A stretch of 64,000 nucleotides of DNA, taken from NCBI GenBank assembly GCA_025463785.1, contig JAODBD010000014.1, positions 304,040 to 368,039 of the forward strand, read 5' to 3'. This document shows, piece after piece, positions 43,163-53,300 of this stretch. The notes under the pieces were generated by a model. It searched no databases, had not been told where the DNA came from, and saw only the letters and a list, made by a program, of their open reading frames with translations. How positions within the stretch are numbered: position 1 is the first letter of the stretch; the number at the start of each line of letters is the position of its first letter. The position numbers were made by a program, and so were the translations under genes. Source of the DNA: Glaciihabitans sp. (GTDB lineage Bacteria > Actinomycetota > Actinomycetes > Actinomycetales > Microbacteriaceae).

Positions 43163-43986
43163 GCGCGCCGTCGATACTCGGCGAGGTCTGTTCCTACCTC
43201 GCGTGTCCCATCTGCGGAACAGACCTGATCCTGCGGGACGGCGTCGTCTGCGAGAACGCCCACGCGTTCGACATGGCCAGGCAGGGTTACGTCTCCTTCC
43301 TTGTGGGACGCTCGCCGCACACGGGGGACACGGCGGCGATGGTGGAATCGCGCGGCTCATTCCTGGGGGCGGGCCACTACGACGCTATCGCGACGGCCGT
43401 TTCGCAAGCCGTTTCGGCATCCGCTGGTCTCGTCGTCGACATTGCCGCCGGCACGGGTTTCTATCTCGCGCGGGTTTTGGATGATCACCCCGAGCTGGTT
43501 GGGCTGGCGCTCGATGTCTCGACTGCCGCAGCCAAAAGGGCCGCTAAGGCGCACGAACGAGCGGCGGCAGCCACGGCGGATGCCTGGAAACGGATGCCGG
43601 TCGGCGACGGGCAGGCGAGCGCCATCCTGAGCATTTTCGGCCCGCGTAATGGCGACGAGGTGTCGCGCATTCTTGCCCCGGACGGCGTCGCCATCGTCGT
43701 GACGCCGATGCCTGACCACCTGCGCGAGTTGCGCGACCGATTCGGGATGCTGGCCATCCAGGATGACAAGGATGCCCGCCTCGACACCCAGCTCGCGACG
43801 CTGCGCCTGCTCGGTCGCGAGAGGCTCGAGTACGCAGTGTCGCTCGGGCCGGCTGAAGTGCTCGACGAGATCTTCATGGGCCCGAGCGCGTTTCACCTCG
43901 ACCGGTCGGACGTTGCGAAACGCGTGGGTCCGGAGCCGCTCGCGGTCACCGTTTCGGTAACCGTGAGCGCCTTCGCGCGCTCGTAG
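43159..43986 (+). CDS. 23S rRNA (guanine-N1)-methyltransferase (RlmA family)
   Basis: 275 residues. N-terminal zinc-binding segment LACPICGTDLILRDGVVCEN with FDMARQGYVSFLVG, the opening characteristic of RlmA/TlrB proteins, then a Rossmann SAM domain (VVDIAAGTGFYLARVL). Methylates a guanine in 23S rRNA helix 35; whether position 745 or 748 cannot be told from sequence by eye. In some actinobacteria the TlrB type gives tylosin/mycinamicin resistance. Translationally coupled to the PBP gene through ATGA. Confidence 0.86.
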   Translation: MSAPSILGEVCSYLACPICGTDLILRDGVVCENAHAFDMARQGYVSFLVGRSPHTGDTAAMVESRGSFLGAGHYDAIATAVSQAVSASAGLVVDIAAGTGFYLARVLDDHPELVGLALDVSTAAAKRAAKAHERAAAATADAWKRMPVGDGQASAILSIFGPRNGDEVSRILAPDGVAIVVTPMPDHLRELRDRFGMLAIQDDKDARLDTQLATLRLLGRERLEYAVSLGPAEVLDEIFMGPSAFHLDRSDVAKRVGPEPLAVTVSVTVSAFARS

Positions 43987-44035
43987 CTCGCCAAGGGTCG
44001 GGCCGCGCCGCCCCTGCGCATGGCCAGCGCCCCCC

Positions 44036-44160
44036 TGCGCATAACTCCGGCTGCTGCACCTCCGGAGTGTGTGCGTAACTCCGGCTGCTGCGCCTCGGGA
44101 AGGCCCTGCCGCGGCGTGTCGTCGCTGCCGCACCCGATCGAGCATGAGTTACGCGCGCGG
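44036..44160. repeat. Intergenic short repeat cluster (TAACTCCGGCTGCTGC)
   Basis: Between the convergent rlmA-like and pckG genes. Two direct copies of a ~30-bp unit beginning GCGCATAACTCCGGCTGCTG near 44036 and GTGCGTAACTCCGGCTGCTG near 44070, plus an inverted partial copy AGTTACGCGC at 44148. No coding potential I would trust. Probably a dispersed intergenic element and possibly the transcription end region. Confidence 0.55.
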
Positions 44161-44175
44161 TGGTGCGGGTGGGAG

Positions 44176-46020
44176 CTAGGCGCCGTAGCGCAGGTTCTCG
44201 CGCAGCCTCTCCAACTGGCCGAGCATGGCATCCGGCAGGCGGTCGCCGAACGACTCGAAGTACTCCTGCGTGCCGTCGGCTTCGGTGAGCAGAGCCTCGC
44301 GGTTGATCTCGAACAGCTTGTCCCAGTGGTCGTCCGGCAGGTCGAGGCCTTCGAGATTGAGAGAGTTCGGGATGTGACCGAGCGGGCTGTCTGCGGCGCT
44401 GACCTGTCCGTCGACCCGCTCCAGCATCCATTCGAGCACTCGTGCGTTGTCGCCGAAACCCGGCCAGAGGTATGAGCCATCGGCGTCCTTGCGGAACCAG
44501 TTGACCTGGAAAATGCGCGGAACGCTGCCGCGCGACCGCAGCGACTTGCCGAATTCCAGCCAGTGCGCCCAGTAGTCGGCCATGTTGTAGCCGCAGAAGG
44601 GCAGCATCGCGAACGGGTCGCGGCGCAGCTCGCCGGGTGTGCCTTCAGCGGCCGCCGTTTGCTCCGAAGAGATCGTGGCGCCCAGAAAGACGCCGTGGTC
44701 CCAGTCGCGCGCCTCTACCACCAAGGGCACGTTCGTTGCACGGCGGCCGCCGAAGATTATCGCGTCGATGACGACGCCGTCCGGGTGCTGCCAGTCGTCC
44801 GCAATCGACGGGCACTGTGCTGCAGCAACGGTGAAACGGGAATTCGGATGCGACGACGGCGTCGTTGACGACGGTGTCCAGTCGTTGCCCTGCCAGTCGA
44901 TCAGGTGCGGCGGGGCGTCATCCGTGAGGCCTTCCCACCACACGTCGCCGTCGTCGCGGAGGGCGACGTTCGTGAAAATGGAGTTACCCCAGAGTGTGTC
45001 GACCGCGTTCGCGTTGGTCGACGCGCCGGTGCCGGGTGCTACGCCGAAGAAGCCCGCCTCCGGGTTGATCGCGCGGAGGCGACCATCCGGCCCCTGATGC
45101 AGCCAGGCAATGTCATCCCCGATCGTTTCGACACTCCAACCCGGGATGGTCGGGGTCATCATCGCAAAGTTCGTCTTGCCGCACGCGCTCGGGAACGCGG
45201 CCGCAACATGCATGACACGACCGCGCGGGTTCGTGACCTTGAGGATGAGCATGTGCTCGGCAAGCCAGCCCTCATCCCGCGCCATGACCGACGCGATGCG
45301 CAGCGCGAATGACTTCTTCGCAAGGATGGCGTTGCCACCGTATGCGGATCCGTACGACCAGACCTCACGGGTGGCGGGAAAGTGACTGATGTATTTCGTG
45401 TCGTTGCAGGGCCATGCGACATCCGCCTGGCCGTGCGCGAGCGGCGCGCCGACGGTGTGGACACCGGCCAGCCACTCGCTCGCACGAGTGATGCGCTCGA
45501 GAGCCGGGGTCCCCATCCGGGTCATGATGCGCAGATTGGCGACGACATATGGCGAGTCGGTGACCTGCACGCCGAGCTTCGAGTACGGCGAGCCGAGCGG
45601 CCCCATCGAGAATGGAACGACATACATCGTGCGCCCGTGCATACTGCCCGCGAAGATACCGTCGAGCGTCTCGTGCATCTCGGCTGGATCGCGCCAATTG
45701 TTGGTAGGCCCGGCGTCCTCCGCGGATTCACTGCAGATGAAGGTGCGTTCCTCAATGCGGGCGACATCTCTCGGGTCGCTGCGGGCGAGGAAGCTGTACG
45801 GTCGGTACTCGGCATTCAGGCGGATGAGGGTGCCCTGGTCCACCATCAGATGGGTCAGCCGATCGAACTCGGCTGCGCTCCCGTCACACCACACGATGCT
45901 GTCGGGCTCGGTAAGCGCCGCGATCCTGGCGACCCAGTCGACGACGCGAGGATCGGCACCGTCGGGCGCAGTTGAATGGTGCGCAGCGGAAAGGTCCTGA
46001 GGCGTGAGGGTGAGAGTCAT
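44176..46020 (-). CDS. pckG: Phosphoenolpyruvate carboxykinase (GTP)
   Basis: 614 residues, full length for the GTP-dependent family. Converts oxaloacetate and GTP to PEP, CO2 and GDP: first committed step of gluconeogenesis and an anaplerotic control point. Visible motifs: [20 protein letters not shown], kinase loop [34 protein letters not shown], and [18 protein letters not shown] 46020 has AAAGGC upstream. Divergent from a ScfR/RamB-type regulator whose probable site lies in the 104-bp gap. Confidence 0.96.
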   Translation of the reverse strand: MTLTLTPQDLSAAHHSTAPDGADPRVVDWVARIAALTEPDSIVWCDGSAAEFDRLTHLMVDQGTLIRLNAEYRPYSFLARSDPRDVARIEERTFICSESAEDAGPTNNWRDPAEMHETLDGIFAGSMHGRTMYVVPFSMGPLGSPYSKLGVQVTDSPYVVANLRIMTRMGTPALERITRASEWLAGVHTVGAPLAHGQADVAWPCNDTKYISHFPATREVWSYGSAYGGNAILAKKSFALRIASVMARDEGWLAEHMLILKVTNPRGRVMHVAAAFPSACGKTNFAMMTPTIPGWSVETIGDDIAWLHQGPDGRLRAINPEAGFFGVAPGTGASTNANAVDTLWGNSIFTNVALRDDGDVWWEGLTDDAPPHLIDWQGNDWTPSSTTPSSHPNSRFTVAAAQCPSIADDWQHPDGVVIDAIIFGGRRATNVPLVVEARDWDHGVFLGATISSEQTAAAEGTPGELRRDPFAMLPFCGYNMADYWAHWLEFGKSLRSRGSVPRIFQVNWFRKDADGSYLWPGFGDNARVLEWMLERVDGQVSAADSPLGHIPNSLNLEGLDLPDDHWDKLFEINREALLTEADGTQEYFESFGDRLPDAMLGQLERLRENLRYGA

Positions 46021-46077
46021 GGGAGTCTGCCTTTCGGTCATTTCTTCTACTGTGCGCCCGAAATACGGATGCAATCC

Positions 46078-46119
46078 AAGAATGGGGGTAGAAAGAATGC
46101 AGGTTCTTTCCCTATTCTT
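46078..46119. promoter_or_regulatory. Nested inverted repeat between pckG and scfR-like gene
   Basis: Perfect inner repeat GAAAGAA-N6-TTCTTTC (46091-46110), flanked by an outer pair AAGAAT (46078-46083) and ATTCTT (46114-46119). AT-rich in a GC-rich genome and placed 6 bp before the regulator's GTG and 58 bp before pckG. Probable binding site for the adjacent XRE regulator, possibly controlling both genes. Confidence 0.62.
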
Positions 46120-46124
46120 AGCGC

Positions 46125-47555
46125 GTGAGTGATCTACATACCCTGGGCCAACGAATCCGCCACTACCGAGTTCAGCGCGGCAAGACGCTCGATGAGCTCG
46201 GACTGGCCGTTGGGATCGCGGGCAGCCAGCTCTCCCTGATGGAAAACGGCAAGCGCGAGCCGAGGCTGTCGCTCATGACCCGCATTGCGGCGACGCTCGA
46301 CATTCAGGTCGCAGACCTGCTGGCCGATGAGCCGCCCACCGAGCGGGCCGCCCTCGAGATACAACTCGACCGCCTGCAGCAGGGGTCGCTGTTCTCGTCG
46401 CTTGGGCTGCCATCCGTTCGGGCCAGCAGGGGGATGTCAGACGACACGCTTCGCATTATCGTCGGCCTCCACGCCGAGCTGGCTCGCCGGGCTGGCGAGG
46501 CAATCGCGACGCCCGAGGAGGCCAGACGCGCCAACACCGAGCTGCGCCAGCTCATGCGAACGAAAAACAACTACCTGCCCGACATCGAGAAGATCGCGCA
46601 GGACCTGGTGGGCAAAGTCGGGCACGCGACGGGCGCGCTCACACACCGTTCGGTCTCGCGAATGGCAGAGCACCTCGGGTTCGAGCTCGTTCACGTCCCC
46701 GACCTGCCGCACTCGGCGCGCTCGGTCACCGACCTGGCGAACGGGCGCATCTACTTGCCGCCGGCCTCGATCCCGGGTGGCCACGGCATCCGATCGATGG
46801 CGCTCCAGGCTATGGCGCACCGCCTGCTCGGCCACCACGAACCGCGCAGTTATGCCGAGTTTTTGCAGCAGCGCCTGGAGATCAACTACTTCGCCACTGC
46901 CGCGCTAATGCCGCTCAAGCAATCGCTCGACTTTCTGTCGAAGGCAAAGTCAGACCGCAACATCGCGGTCGAGGACTACCGGGATGCCTTCGGCGTGACC
47001 CACGAGGCCGCCGCCCTCCGCTTCACGAACCTCGCGACCTCGCACCTGGACGTTACGGTTCACTTCCTGCGAGTCGGCGACGACGGTGCCGTATATAAGG
47101 CGTACGAAAACGATGGATTGAGACTGCCGGTGGATGTCACGGGCTCGACCGAGGGCCAGCTGGTGTGTCGACACTGGAGCGCGCGAGAAGCCTTCGACCG
47201 AACCAACAGGACGACCGAGTTCTACCAGTACACCGATACGCCGGAGGGCACGTTCTGGGAGTCGACCCAGACGGGCACCGGGAGCACCGGCGAGGAGTTC
47301 TCCATCTCAATCGGCGTGCCGTTCGCGCACGCCAAGTGGTTCCGCGGGCGCGAGACCGATAACCGCAAGGCGTCGCGTTGCCCGGATCTCAGTTGTTGCC
47401 GATCGCCATCCAACGATTTGGCGGCACGCTGGGCAGGGAAGGCATGGACGAGTGCGAAGCTTCACGCGCACATCCTGTCGCCGCTGCCGAGCGGAACATT
47501 TCCTGGGGTCGACGACCAGGAGCTGTATGCGTTCCTCGAGTCGCACGCCAACTAG
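46125..47555 (+). CDS. XRE/ScfR (RamB-like) transcriptional regulator
   Basis: 476 residues. N-terminal XRE HTH ([20 protein letters not shown], then [20 protein letters not shown]), a central IrrE/ImmA-like region ([33 protein letters not shown]; the HExxH metal motif is replaced by QAMAHR), and the Cys-rich ScfR C-terminal domain ([21 protein letters not shown]). The family includes corynebacterial RamB, which controls acetate and related carbon metabolism genes; position beside pckG fits. GTG 46125. Confidence 0.88.
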   Translation: MSDLHTLGQRIRHYRVQRGKTLDELGLAVGIAGSQLSLMENGKREPRLSLMTRIAATLDIQVADLLADEPPTERAALEIQLDRLQQGSLFSSLGLPSVRASRGMSDDTLRIIVGLHAELARRAGEAIATPEEARRANTELRQLMRTKNNYLPDIEKIAQDLVGKVGHATGALTHRSVSRMAEHLGFELVHVPDLPHSARSVTDLANGRIYLPPASIPGGHGIRSMALQAMAHRLLGHHEPRSYAEFLQQRLEINYFATAALMPLKQSLDFLSKAKSDRNIAVEDYRDAFGVTHEAAALRFTNLATSHLDVTVHFLRVGDDGAVYKAYENDGLRLPVDVTGSTEGQLVCRHWSAREAFDRTNRTTEFYQYTDTPEGTFWESTQTGTGSTGEEFSISIGVPFAHAKWFRGRETDNRKASRCPDLSCCRSPSNDLAARWAGKAWTSAKLHAHILSPLPSGTFPGVDDQELYAFLESHAN

Positions 47556-48985
47556 TCGGGGAGCAGCGCCGCGGCGTGTTCGCCGGTCTGGCGCAGATCG
47601 GGCTGCGTCGCTTGCGCGAGTTCCCCGGTGATCCGGCGCGTCTCCCGACGGAGATCGAGCTGACCCATCACCAGCGCCGCCAGGTCTTTCAGGTTGGCGA
47701 CTTCGTCATCCGTGACCGTGTGCGGCTTCGAATCGAGGACCGAGAGCGCACCGATCGCGGTGCCGTCCTGCGCGAACAGGGGAACCCCGATGAAGAATCG
47801 CAGCGCGAGTGCGCCGGTTACCAGAGGACTGTTCTTCGCCTGCTCGTCGAGCAGGGCATCCTCGATGATCATCGGTTCAGAGAACACGGTCGTGGATGTC
47901 GACAGGTCGATTTCGCGGACGATCTGCTCAACCTCCGCCCCGTAGTGCGACTTCAGCCAGGTGCGGTCTTCGTCGACGACACTCACGAGCGAGATGGGTG
48001 AGTTGAACAGGCGAGCGGCGAGCGCGGTTACCCGGTCGAGGGCGTCATCAGAAACCGAGTCCATATATGCGGCGCGAATGGCATCGACCTCGGCGGATTC
48101 CGTGTCGAACGGCGACAAGTCGACATCCTTGTGGCGGGCGCTCTCGGCGATCACGATCTGGCGAAGAGCTGCGACGAGTTCGCGTCTGTTTGGCCGGTCG
48201 CTCGGCCTACGCGCGGTCATCGCCGTGAGCAGCGCGCGCCAATGATCGGCGAGGTTGTCCGGGATGACCGGATCGCGCGTGATCCGCGCAACGGCAGACT
48301 CGACCATCGTGCCCGGGTATTCGACTTCCCGCTTGAGGCATTCGAGCAATACAAGCCCGAGGGAATAGACATCAGACGCCCGCCCGACTTTTGCTCCCGA
48401 CGCCTGCTCGGGGCTGAGGTAGGCCGCGGTGCCGGTCGTAGCGCCCTCGCGAGTCAAACGCTCGACATCTTCGGAGAGGGCGATCCCGAAATCGCTCAGC
48501 TTTGCTCGCGCCCTTGGCGCGTCATCGCCGTAGTCGACCAGCAGGATGTTGGACGGCTTGATGTCTCGGTGGACGACCCCGTTGGCATGGATGTACTCGA
48601 GCGCCTCAGCGATGTCGTAGCCGATTTCGGCGATGTGTCGCGCGGCGATGGGCCCCTGATCCAGCCGGGCGTGGAGATCTTTGCCTTGGACGAACGCCAT
48701 CACGAGGTACCGTCGCGACTGATTATCGGCATCCGTATCGACACCGGCGTCGAAGAGGTTGACCAGACCGTGGTGGTTGAGGCTGGCCAGGACCGTCAGT
48801 TCGGTCTCCTGGCGGCTCGAATCCGCCGAGTTGGCGTTGTGGAAGAGCTTCACCGCCACGGCGCGACCCAGCGCCTCGTCGCGCGCCCGATAAACGGTCG
48901 CCATTCCACCCTGACCGATGACGGTCTCGAGCCAGTATCGGCCTCCGAGGATCCTGTCGGTCGCGTCTGCTGCAGGCACGGCCAT
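47552..48985 (-). CDS. Soluble Ser/Thr protein kinase with C-terminal GAF domain
   Basis: 477 residues. Kinase domain about 14-275: GQGGMATVYRARD, catalytic Lys in VAVKLF, VVHRDIKPSNILL, SDFGIA, GTAAYLSPEQ and ASDVYSLGLVL. GAF domain about 315-460: SPISLVSVVDEDRTWLKSHY, RFFIGVPLFAQDGTAIGALS. No transmembrane helix or PASTA domain, so it is a cytosolic kinase that may sense a small molecule or redox state through GAF. ATG 48985 has GGAGAT upstream. Its TAG and the convergent scfR TAG share one CTAG. Confidence 0.9.
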   Translation of the reverse strand: MAVPAADATDRILGGRYWLETVIGQGGMATVYRARDEALGRAVAVKLFHNANSADSSRQETELTVLASLNHHGLVNLFDAGVDTDADNQSRRYLVMAFVQGKDLHARLDQGPIAARHIAEIGYDIAEALEYIHANGVVHRDIKPSNILLVDYGDDAPRARAKLSDFGIALSEDVERLTREGATTGTAAYLSPEQASGAKVGRASDVYSLGLVLLECLKREVEYPGTMVESAVARITRDPVIPDNLADHWRALLTAMTARRPSDRPNRRELVAALRQIVIAESARHKDVDLSPFDTESAEVDAIRAAYMDSVSDDALDRVTALAARLFNSPISLVSVVDEDRTWLKSHYGAEVEQIVREIDLSTSTTVFSEPMIIEDALLDEQAKNSPLVTGALALRFFIGVPLFAQDGTAIGALSVLDSKPHTVTDDEVANLKDLAALVMGQLDLRRETRRITGELAQATQPDLRQTGEHAAALLPD

Positions 48986-49246
48986 ATCTCCACTCTCGAA
49001 CGTAATTCTATTGAGGCGCTGTGAAATTGTTATTTGCGGGCTGGGGGCTTGACTGCGAGGACCTGAAGATACAGTGCCCCGAAAAGGGGGCTGTTTCACC
49101 CATTAGAGGGGGCTTTCGTTACCAATTCGTATCCTGACAGTGACAGATCAGCGTCGGTGCCGTACCCTCGGTAAGGAACTGGACCCGCTTCCGCGTGGGA
49201 AATTGCCCGCAAGCACCCAGTGTTAAATGCCCGGAGGTACACGCCT

Positions 49247-50305
49247 GTGTCCGATGAGCTGACGCCTGACCCTTTGGCGGAACTCCTCGCAAACCATGAC
49301 GCTAACCAGCAAGCGCCCGCTCCTTTGGTGCCCGCTACCCCCCAGTTTTCGTCTCGTCGCGAGGTTCGCGACGCCGCATCAGCATCCCGTCGTGGCAAGC
49401 CGCAGAATGCAAAAGCGGTTCGTTCGTCGAAGGCGACTGCGCCGAGCGGCGCTTCTCCGACGGCCCCTTCTGCGACGGCTCCTTCTGCGACGGCTTCTTC
49501 TGCGACGGCTCCTTCAGGGAAGGCCCGCCGCGGCAAGCTGTCACGCAAGGATCGCGCGCTTGTTCGTCGCCTCGCGGTAACGCCTCGCGCAGCCGCGACG
49601 GTCCCCAAGAAACGCGGCAAGAAGCAGAGTCCTCTGTTGGCAGCTCTCGTCCTCATCGTCATTACGGCGTTCGTAGGCAGTCTTGCGCTTCCTGCCGTTG
49701 TTGCACTCGCCCCGAGCGACGCCTCGACCATTCTCGCGACGAGCGCCCACGGCAAGCAGAAGTTCACGGCGGGCGCCACGATCAATGCGCCGACGATCAG
49801 TCGTGATTCCGTTACCGCCACCTCGGAGGCGCAGCTCAAGGCTGAGCAGCTCAATTCTGCGAAGCTGGTGTCGTATGCGGGGTCGCTTGCGTCCTATCCA
49901 GGTGCGCGCGCTCCCGGAGACGACTACCCGTGGCGCACGGCCGGTTACGGCCTCTCGCCCCTTAACTACTACTACCGCCAGTGTGTCGACTTCGTCGCCT
50001 GGAGGCTGAACCGGGATGCCGGCGTCACCTCCGCCCCGTGGAAGTGGAACTGGTCGAGCCTCACTCCGAATGGCGGCGACGCGTCGGCGTGGAAGGCCGC
50101 CTGGCAGACTCACGGTTGGAAGACCAGTGCAACTCCGGTCGTCGGAGCCGTCGCCTGGTTCGTTGGCAATCACGTGGCATACGTCAACTCGATCAAGGGC
50201 TCGAACGTCGTGATCGAGGAGTACAACGGCACATCGAGCAGGTCCTACGCAATGCGTACAATCCCCATCGACACCGTCGGCAGGTTCCTGTACCCGCCTC
50301 CCTGA
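49247..50305 (+). CDS. Exported CHAP-domain peptidoglycan amidase/endopeptidase
   Basis: 352 residues. Long Ser/Ala/Thr/Pro-rich and basic cytoplasmic part (1-125), one membrane segment (LLAALVLIVITAFVGSLALP), a spacer, then a CHAP domain with catalytic Cys in YYRQCVDFVAWRLN, His in VGNHVAYVNSI and following acidic EEYNG. Cuts peptidoglycan stem peptides or cross-bridges. GTG 49247 chosen because GGAGG at 49233 is at the right distance. The leader 48986-49246 has hairpin-forming GC runs but nothing I can name. Confidence 0.84.
   Translation: MSDELTPDPLAELLANHDANQQAPAPLVPATPQFSSRREVRDAASASRRGKPQNAKAVRSSKATAPSGASPTAPSATAPSATASSATAPSGKARRGKLSRKDRALVRRLAVTPRAAATVPKKRGKKQSPLLAALVLIVITAFVGSLALPAVVALAPSDASTILATSAHGKQKFTAGATINAPTISRDSVTATSEAQLKAEQLNSAKLVSYAGSLASYPGARAPGDDYPWRTAGYGLSPLNYYYRQCVDFVAWRLNRDAGVTSAPWKWNWSSLTPNGGDASAWKAAWQTHGWKTSATPVVGAVAWFVGNHVAYVNSIKGSNVVIEEYNGTSSRSYAMRTIPIDTVGRFLYPPP
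49454..49513 (+). repeat. 15-bp tandem repeat within CHAP gene
   Basis: Four units of TCTGCGACGGCTCCT type (49454, 49469, 49484, 49499), encoding SATAP-like pentapeptides in the cytoplasmic linker. In frame, so copy-number change would only lengthen or shorten the linker. Confidence 0.8.
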
Positions 50306-50320
50306 TGTTCCAACACACTT

Positions 50321-50350
50321 CCGAACTCCCCGAATATGGGGAGTTTCGGC
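50321..50350 (+). terminator. Hairpin terminator after CHAP gene
   Basis: CCGAACTCCCC and GGGGAGTTTCGG pair with one bulge around GAATAT, followed by CTTTAAA. Lies 16 nt after the CHAP stop and just before the next gene. Confidence 0.7.
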
Positions 50351-50364
50351 TTTAAAGTGGCCCT

Positions 50365-53300
50365 GTGTGGCGTGCCGGGAACCATAGCGATGAGACGTAC
50401 GTGGACGATCATGTCCCGGCGCCGCGACAGGTTACCGCGCCGCATGCCCTGAACCTGGGCGATCCATCATTTGAGGCGGGAAACGTGGCCGAACCGAGCT
50501 GGGCCGCTTGGCGTGCCGAACTGGCAACTGTTGGCGGTGTCTCACCGATGCTTCACTTCGTGGACAATCCACACACACGCATCGAACTCTCATCGACGCA
50601 TCCAGGTGGTCTCGCGCAGTTCATCACTGGCAAGACGACTCTGCTGTCCAACCTCATCCGTGACGAACTCGCGCTTCGTGCGGCAAAGATTGCGGCGGGC
50701 GCCATAGCCGCCAAGGGGCTCGAGCTGTCGACGGGGCGTGGGATCGACGGCATCCACCTGGGCATCGGCGTCGTCGAGTGGAAATTCGATGACCTCGAAT
50801 TTCGTGCACCGCTGCTGCTGCGTCCGCTCGCCATCCGTCGCGCCGGCCGCGACTTCGAGCTCAAGCTCCGCGGCGACGCGATACTGAATCCCGAACTCCA
50901 CAAGGTTTTGCGCGCGCAGTTCGAGTTGGAACTGGATGCCGCGGCATTTGTCGCCCTCACCGATGAGGACGGCACGTTCAAGCCCAACCCCGTCATCGAC
51001 CGCCTCCGAGGCCTCACCTCGCACCTCGAGTGGTTCAACGTGTCGCCGCGCCTGCTCGTCTCGTCGTTCTCCGAGGTTGCGACCGGGATGCTGGCTGACG
51101 CCGCAAACCTCGAGCACCCGGTTCTTGACGCACTCGGCGGCAATCCCACCGCCAAGTGGGCCGTTGAGGAGAGCTACTCTCCGGTCGCCGCAGCCAGTTC
51201 GGACGCCCGGCCGCCCCAAACCGACAGTCTGCTTCTGGATGCGGATGCTGAGCAGGAGAACGTCATCGCGCAGATCGCGGCGGGCAACTCGCTCGTCGTG
51301 AAAACACTGCCCGGCACGGGTGGCACCCAGACCATCGTGAACGCCATCGGCAGCCTCGTCGGCCAGAACAAGCGCGTGCTCGTCGTGAGCGCTCGTCGTT
51401 CGTCTCTGCAGGGGATCACGCAGCGACTCGGCGAAGTCGGCCTGACCGGGCTGGCAGTTTCGCCATCCACTCTTCGTCGCGATATCGTCCGCTCCATATC
51501 GCGCATCGAGAAGTCGCGGAAGCCGCAGGTCGCCGAGGTGGATGACGCGCTCGTGCGCCTGCGCAAGGTCCTGTTGGATTACCGTGGCGCGCTCTCCCGG
51601 CCGGATGGCACCCTCGGCATCAGCGTGCTGGATTGCGTCAACGAACTCAGCCGCCTCGCTCTCCTGCCGACGCCCCCGTCGACGACCGCGCGACTCGGGC
51701 GGTCGACCGTCGAAGCGCTTGCGTCTGACCGGCATCGGGCGTCCGAGACCATGGTTACGGCTGCTGCGCTCGGCGAGTTCCGCTACGGGCCGGGGGATTC
51801 GCCCTGGTACGGCGCCAGCTTTGGTTCGGGAGTTGATGCCGCGCGCGCCCACGGCACCGCGCGACGCTTGCACGAGGAGTCGCTGCCACGCCTGCTCGGC
51901 CGCGCTCAGGACCTCATTCGCAACACGTATATGCGACCGTTCGAGAACATCGTCGAACTCGGTATCTACCTGCGCTTGCTCGTCGACCTTCGGGACACGC
52001 TGGACAAGTTCCTCCCGGTGGTCTTCGACCGATCGTTGAGCGAGCTAATTGTGGCCACGGCTCCCCGCAAGGACGGTCCCGAGATGTCGGGCGCCAACCG
52101 TCGCCGACTGAAGAAACTGGCCAAAGAATATCTGCGGCCGGGCATCCATGTCTTCGACCTGCACGAGTCGCTCGTGCGCATCCAGCAGCAGCGAATCCTG
52201 TGGCAGCGGTTCGTTGCCGAGGGTGTGCCGCCGGAGGTGCCGATCGGGATCGCCGACGTTCAGGTGTCGTTCCAGGAAGTCGCTCAGGATCTCGAACTGC
52301 TCAACGAGCCGCTCGGGCTCACCGTTCGCGACAACCAGCTGCAGTACCTGCCGCTCGGCCTGCTCATCCAGCGTCTCGCGGAGCTGGCCGCCGAGTCCGA
52401 CGTTCTGAATAATCTGCAGGAGCGGTCTGCGCTGATGACGACGCTGCGTGACCTGCAGCTGGATCCCCTGATCGCCGACCTCGCATCCCGCCACGTTCCC
52501 GAGGAGCAGGTCGAGGCCGAGCTCGAGCTGGCCTGGTGGCAGTCGGCGCTCGAGTCGCTGCTCGCCGCCGACCGCGCCCTGCTCGGGGCGAACACGCCCG
52601 TTCTGGATCGGCTCGAAGCCGACTTCCGGCTCGTCGATGAGGCGCACGCCGCGGGCAGCGCCCAGTTGCTCGCCTGGCAGCTCGCCGAAAACTGGAAGAT
52701 CGGGCTGGTCGACTGGCCGGATGAAACCCTGCTGCTCAAGAAGCTTCTGCGTCGCTCCGCTATTTCGGCGTTCGACCTCCAGACCACATCGCCGCACCTG
52801 TCGCGCACGGTCGCACCCGTGTGGCTCGCGTCGCCTTACGAGGTGCACACGATCGTCGACACGATGGCGTTCGACACGGTCATCCTCGTGGATGCCGGCG
52901 CCACAACGCTTGCCGAGAACGTCGGCGCAATTCGGCGCGCGAAGCAGGTGGTTGCGTTCGGTGACCCGGTGACCCAGAGTCCGACGGCCTTCACCATCGC
53001 GATCGTTGACCCGGAGGGCGAGCAGCCCGTGTTGGCGGCAGACGACCCGGACGAGCTTCACGCTGACTCCGCGCTTGCCCGCCTTGGCGGCATCCTGACG
53101 ACCCTGTCTCTGACCCGCAGCTATCGGGCCGGCGGCGAGGATCTCGCTGAACTCGTCAACCGTCGCTTCTATGGCGGCCGCATCGATTCGCTGCCGTGGG
53201 CGGGAAGTTTCCTTGGGCATGGCAGCATCTCGCTCGATTACCTCGAGAACGGCACGGGGATGCCCGATGGCGCGTCCGGAGCCGTCGAAAGCGTGGATGC

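Noticed and set aside
49072..49092. Hairpin ACAGTGCCCC/GGGGGCTGT as a terminator
   Set aside because: Stem is interrupted and it lies upstream of divergent starts where no transcript should end.
48986..49246. Possible c-di-AMP (ydaO) or other riboswitch upstream of the CHAP gene
   Set aside because: Actinobacterial wall-hydrolase genes often have one, but I could not align the leader to the conserved ydaO core; only GC-run hairpins are visible.
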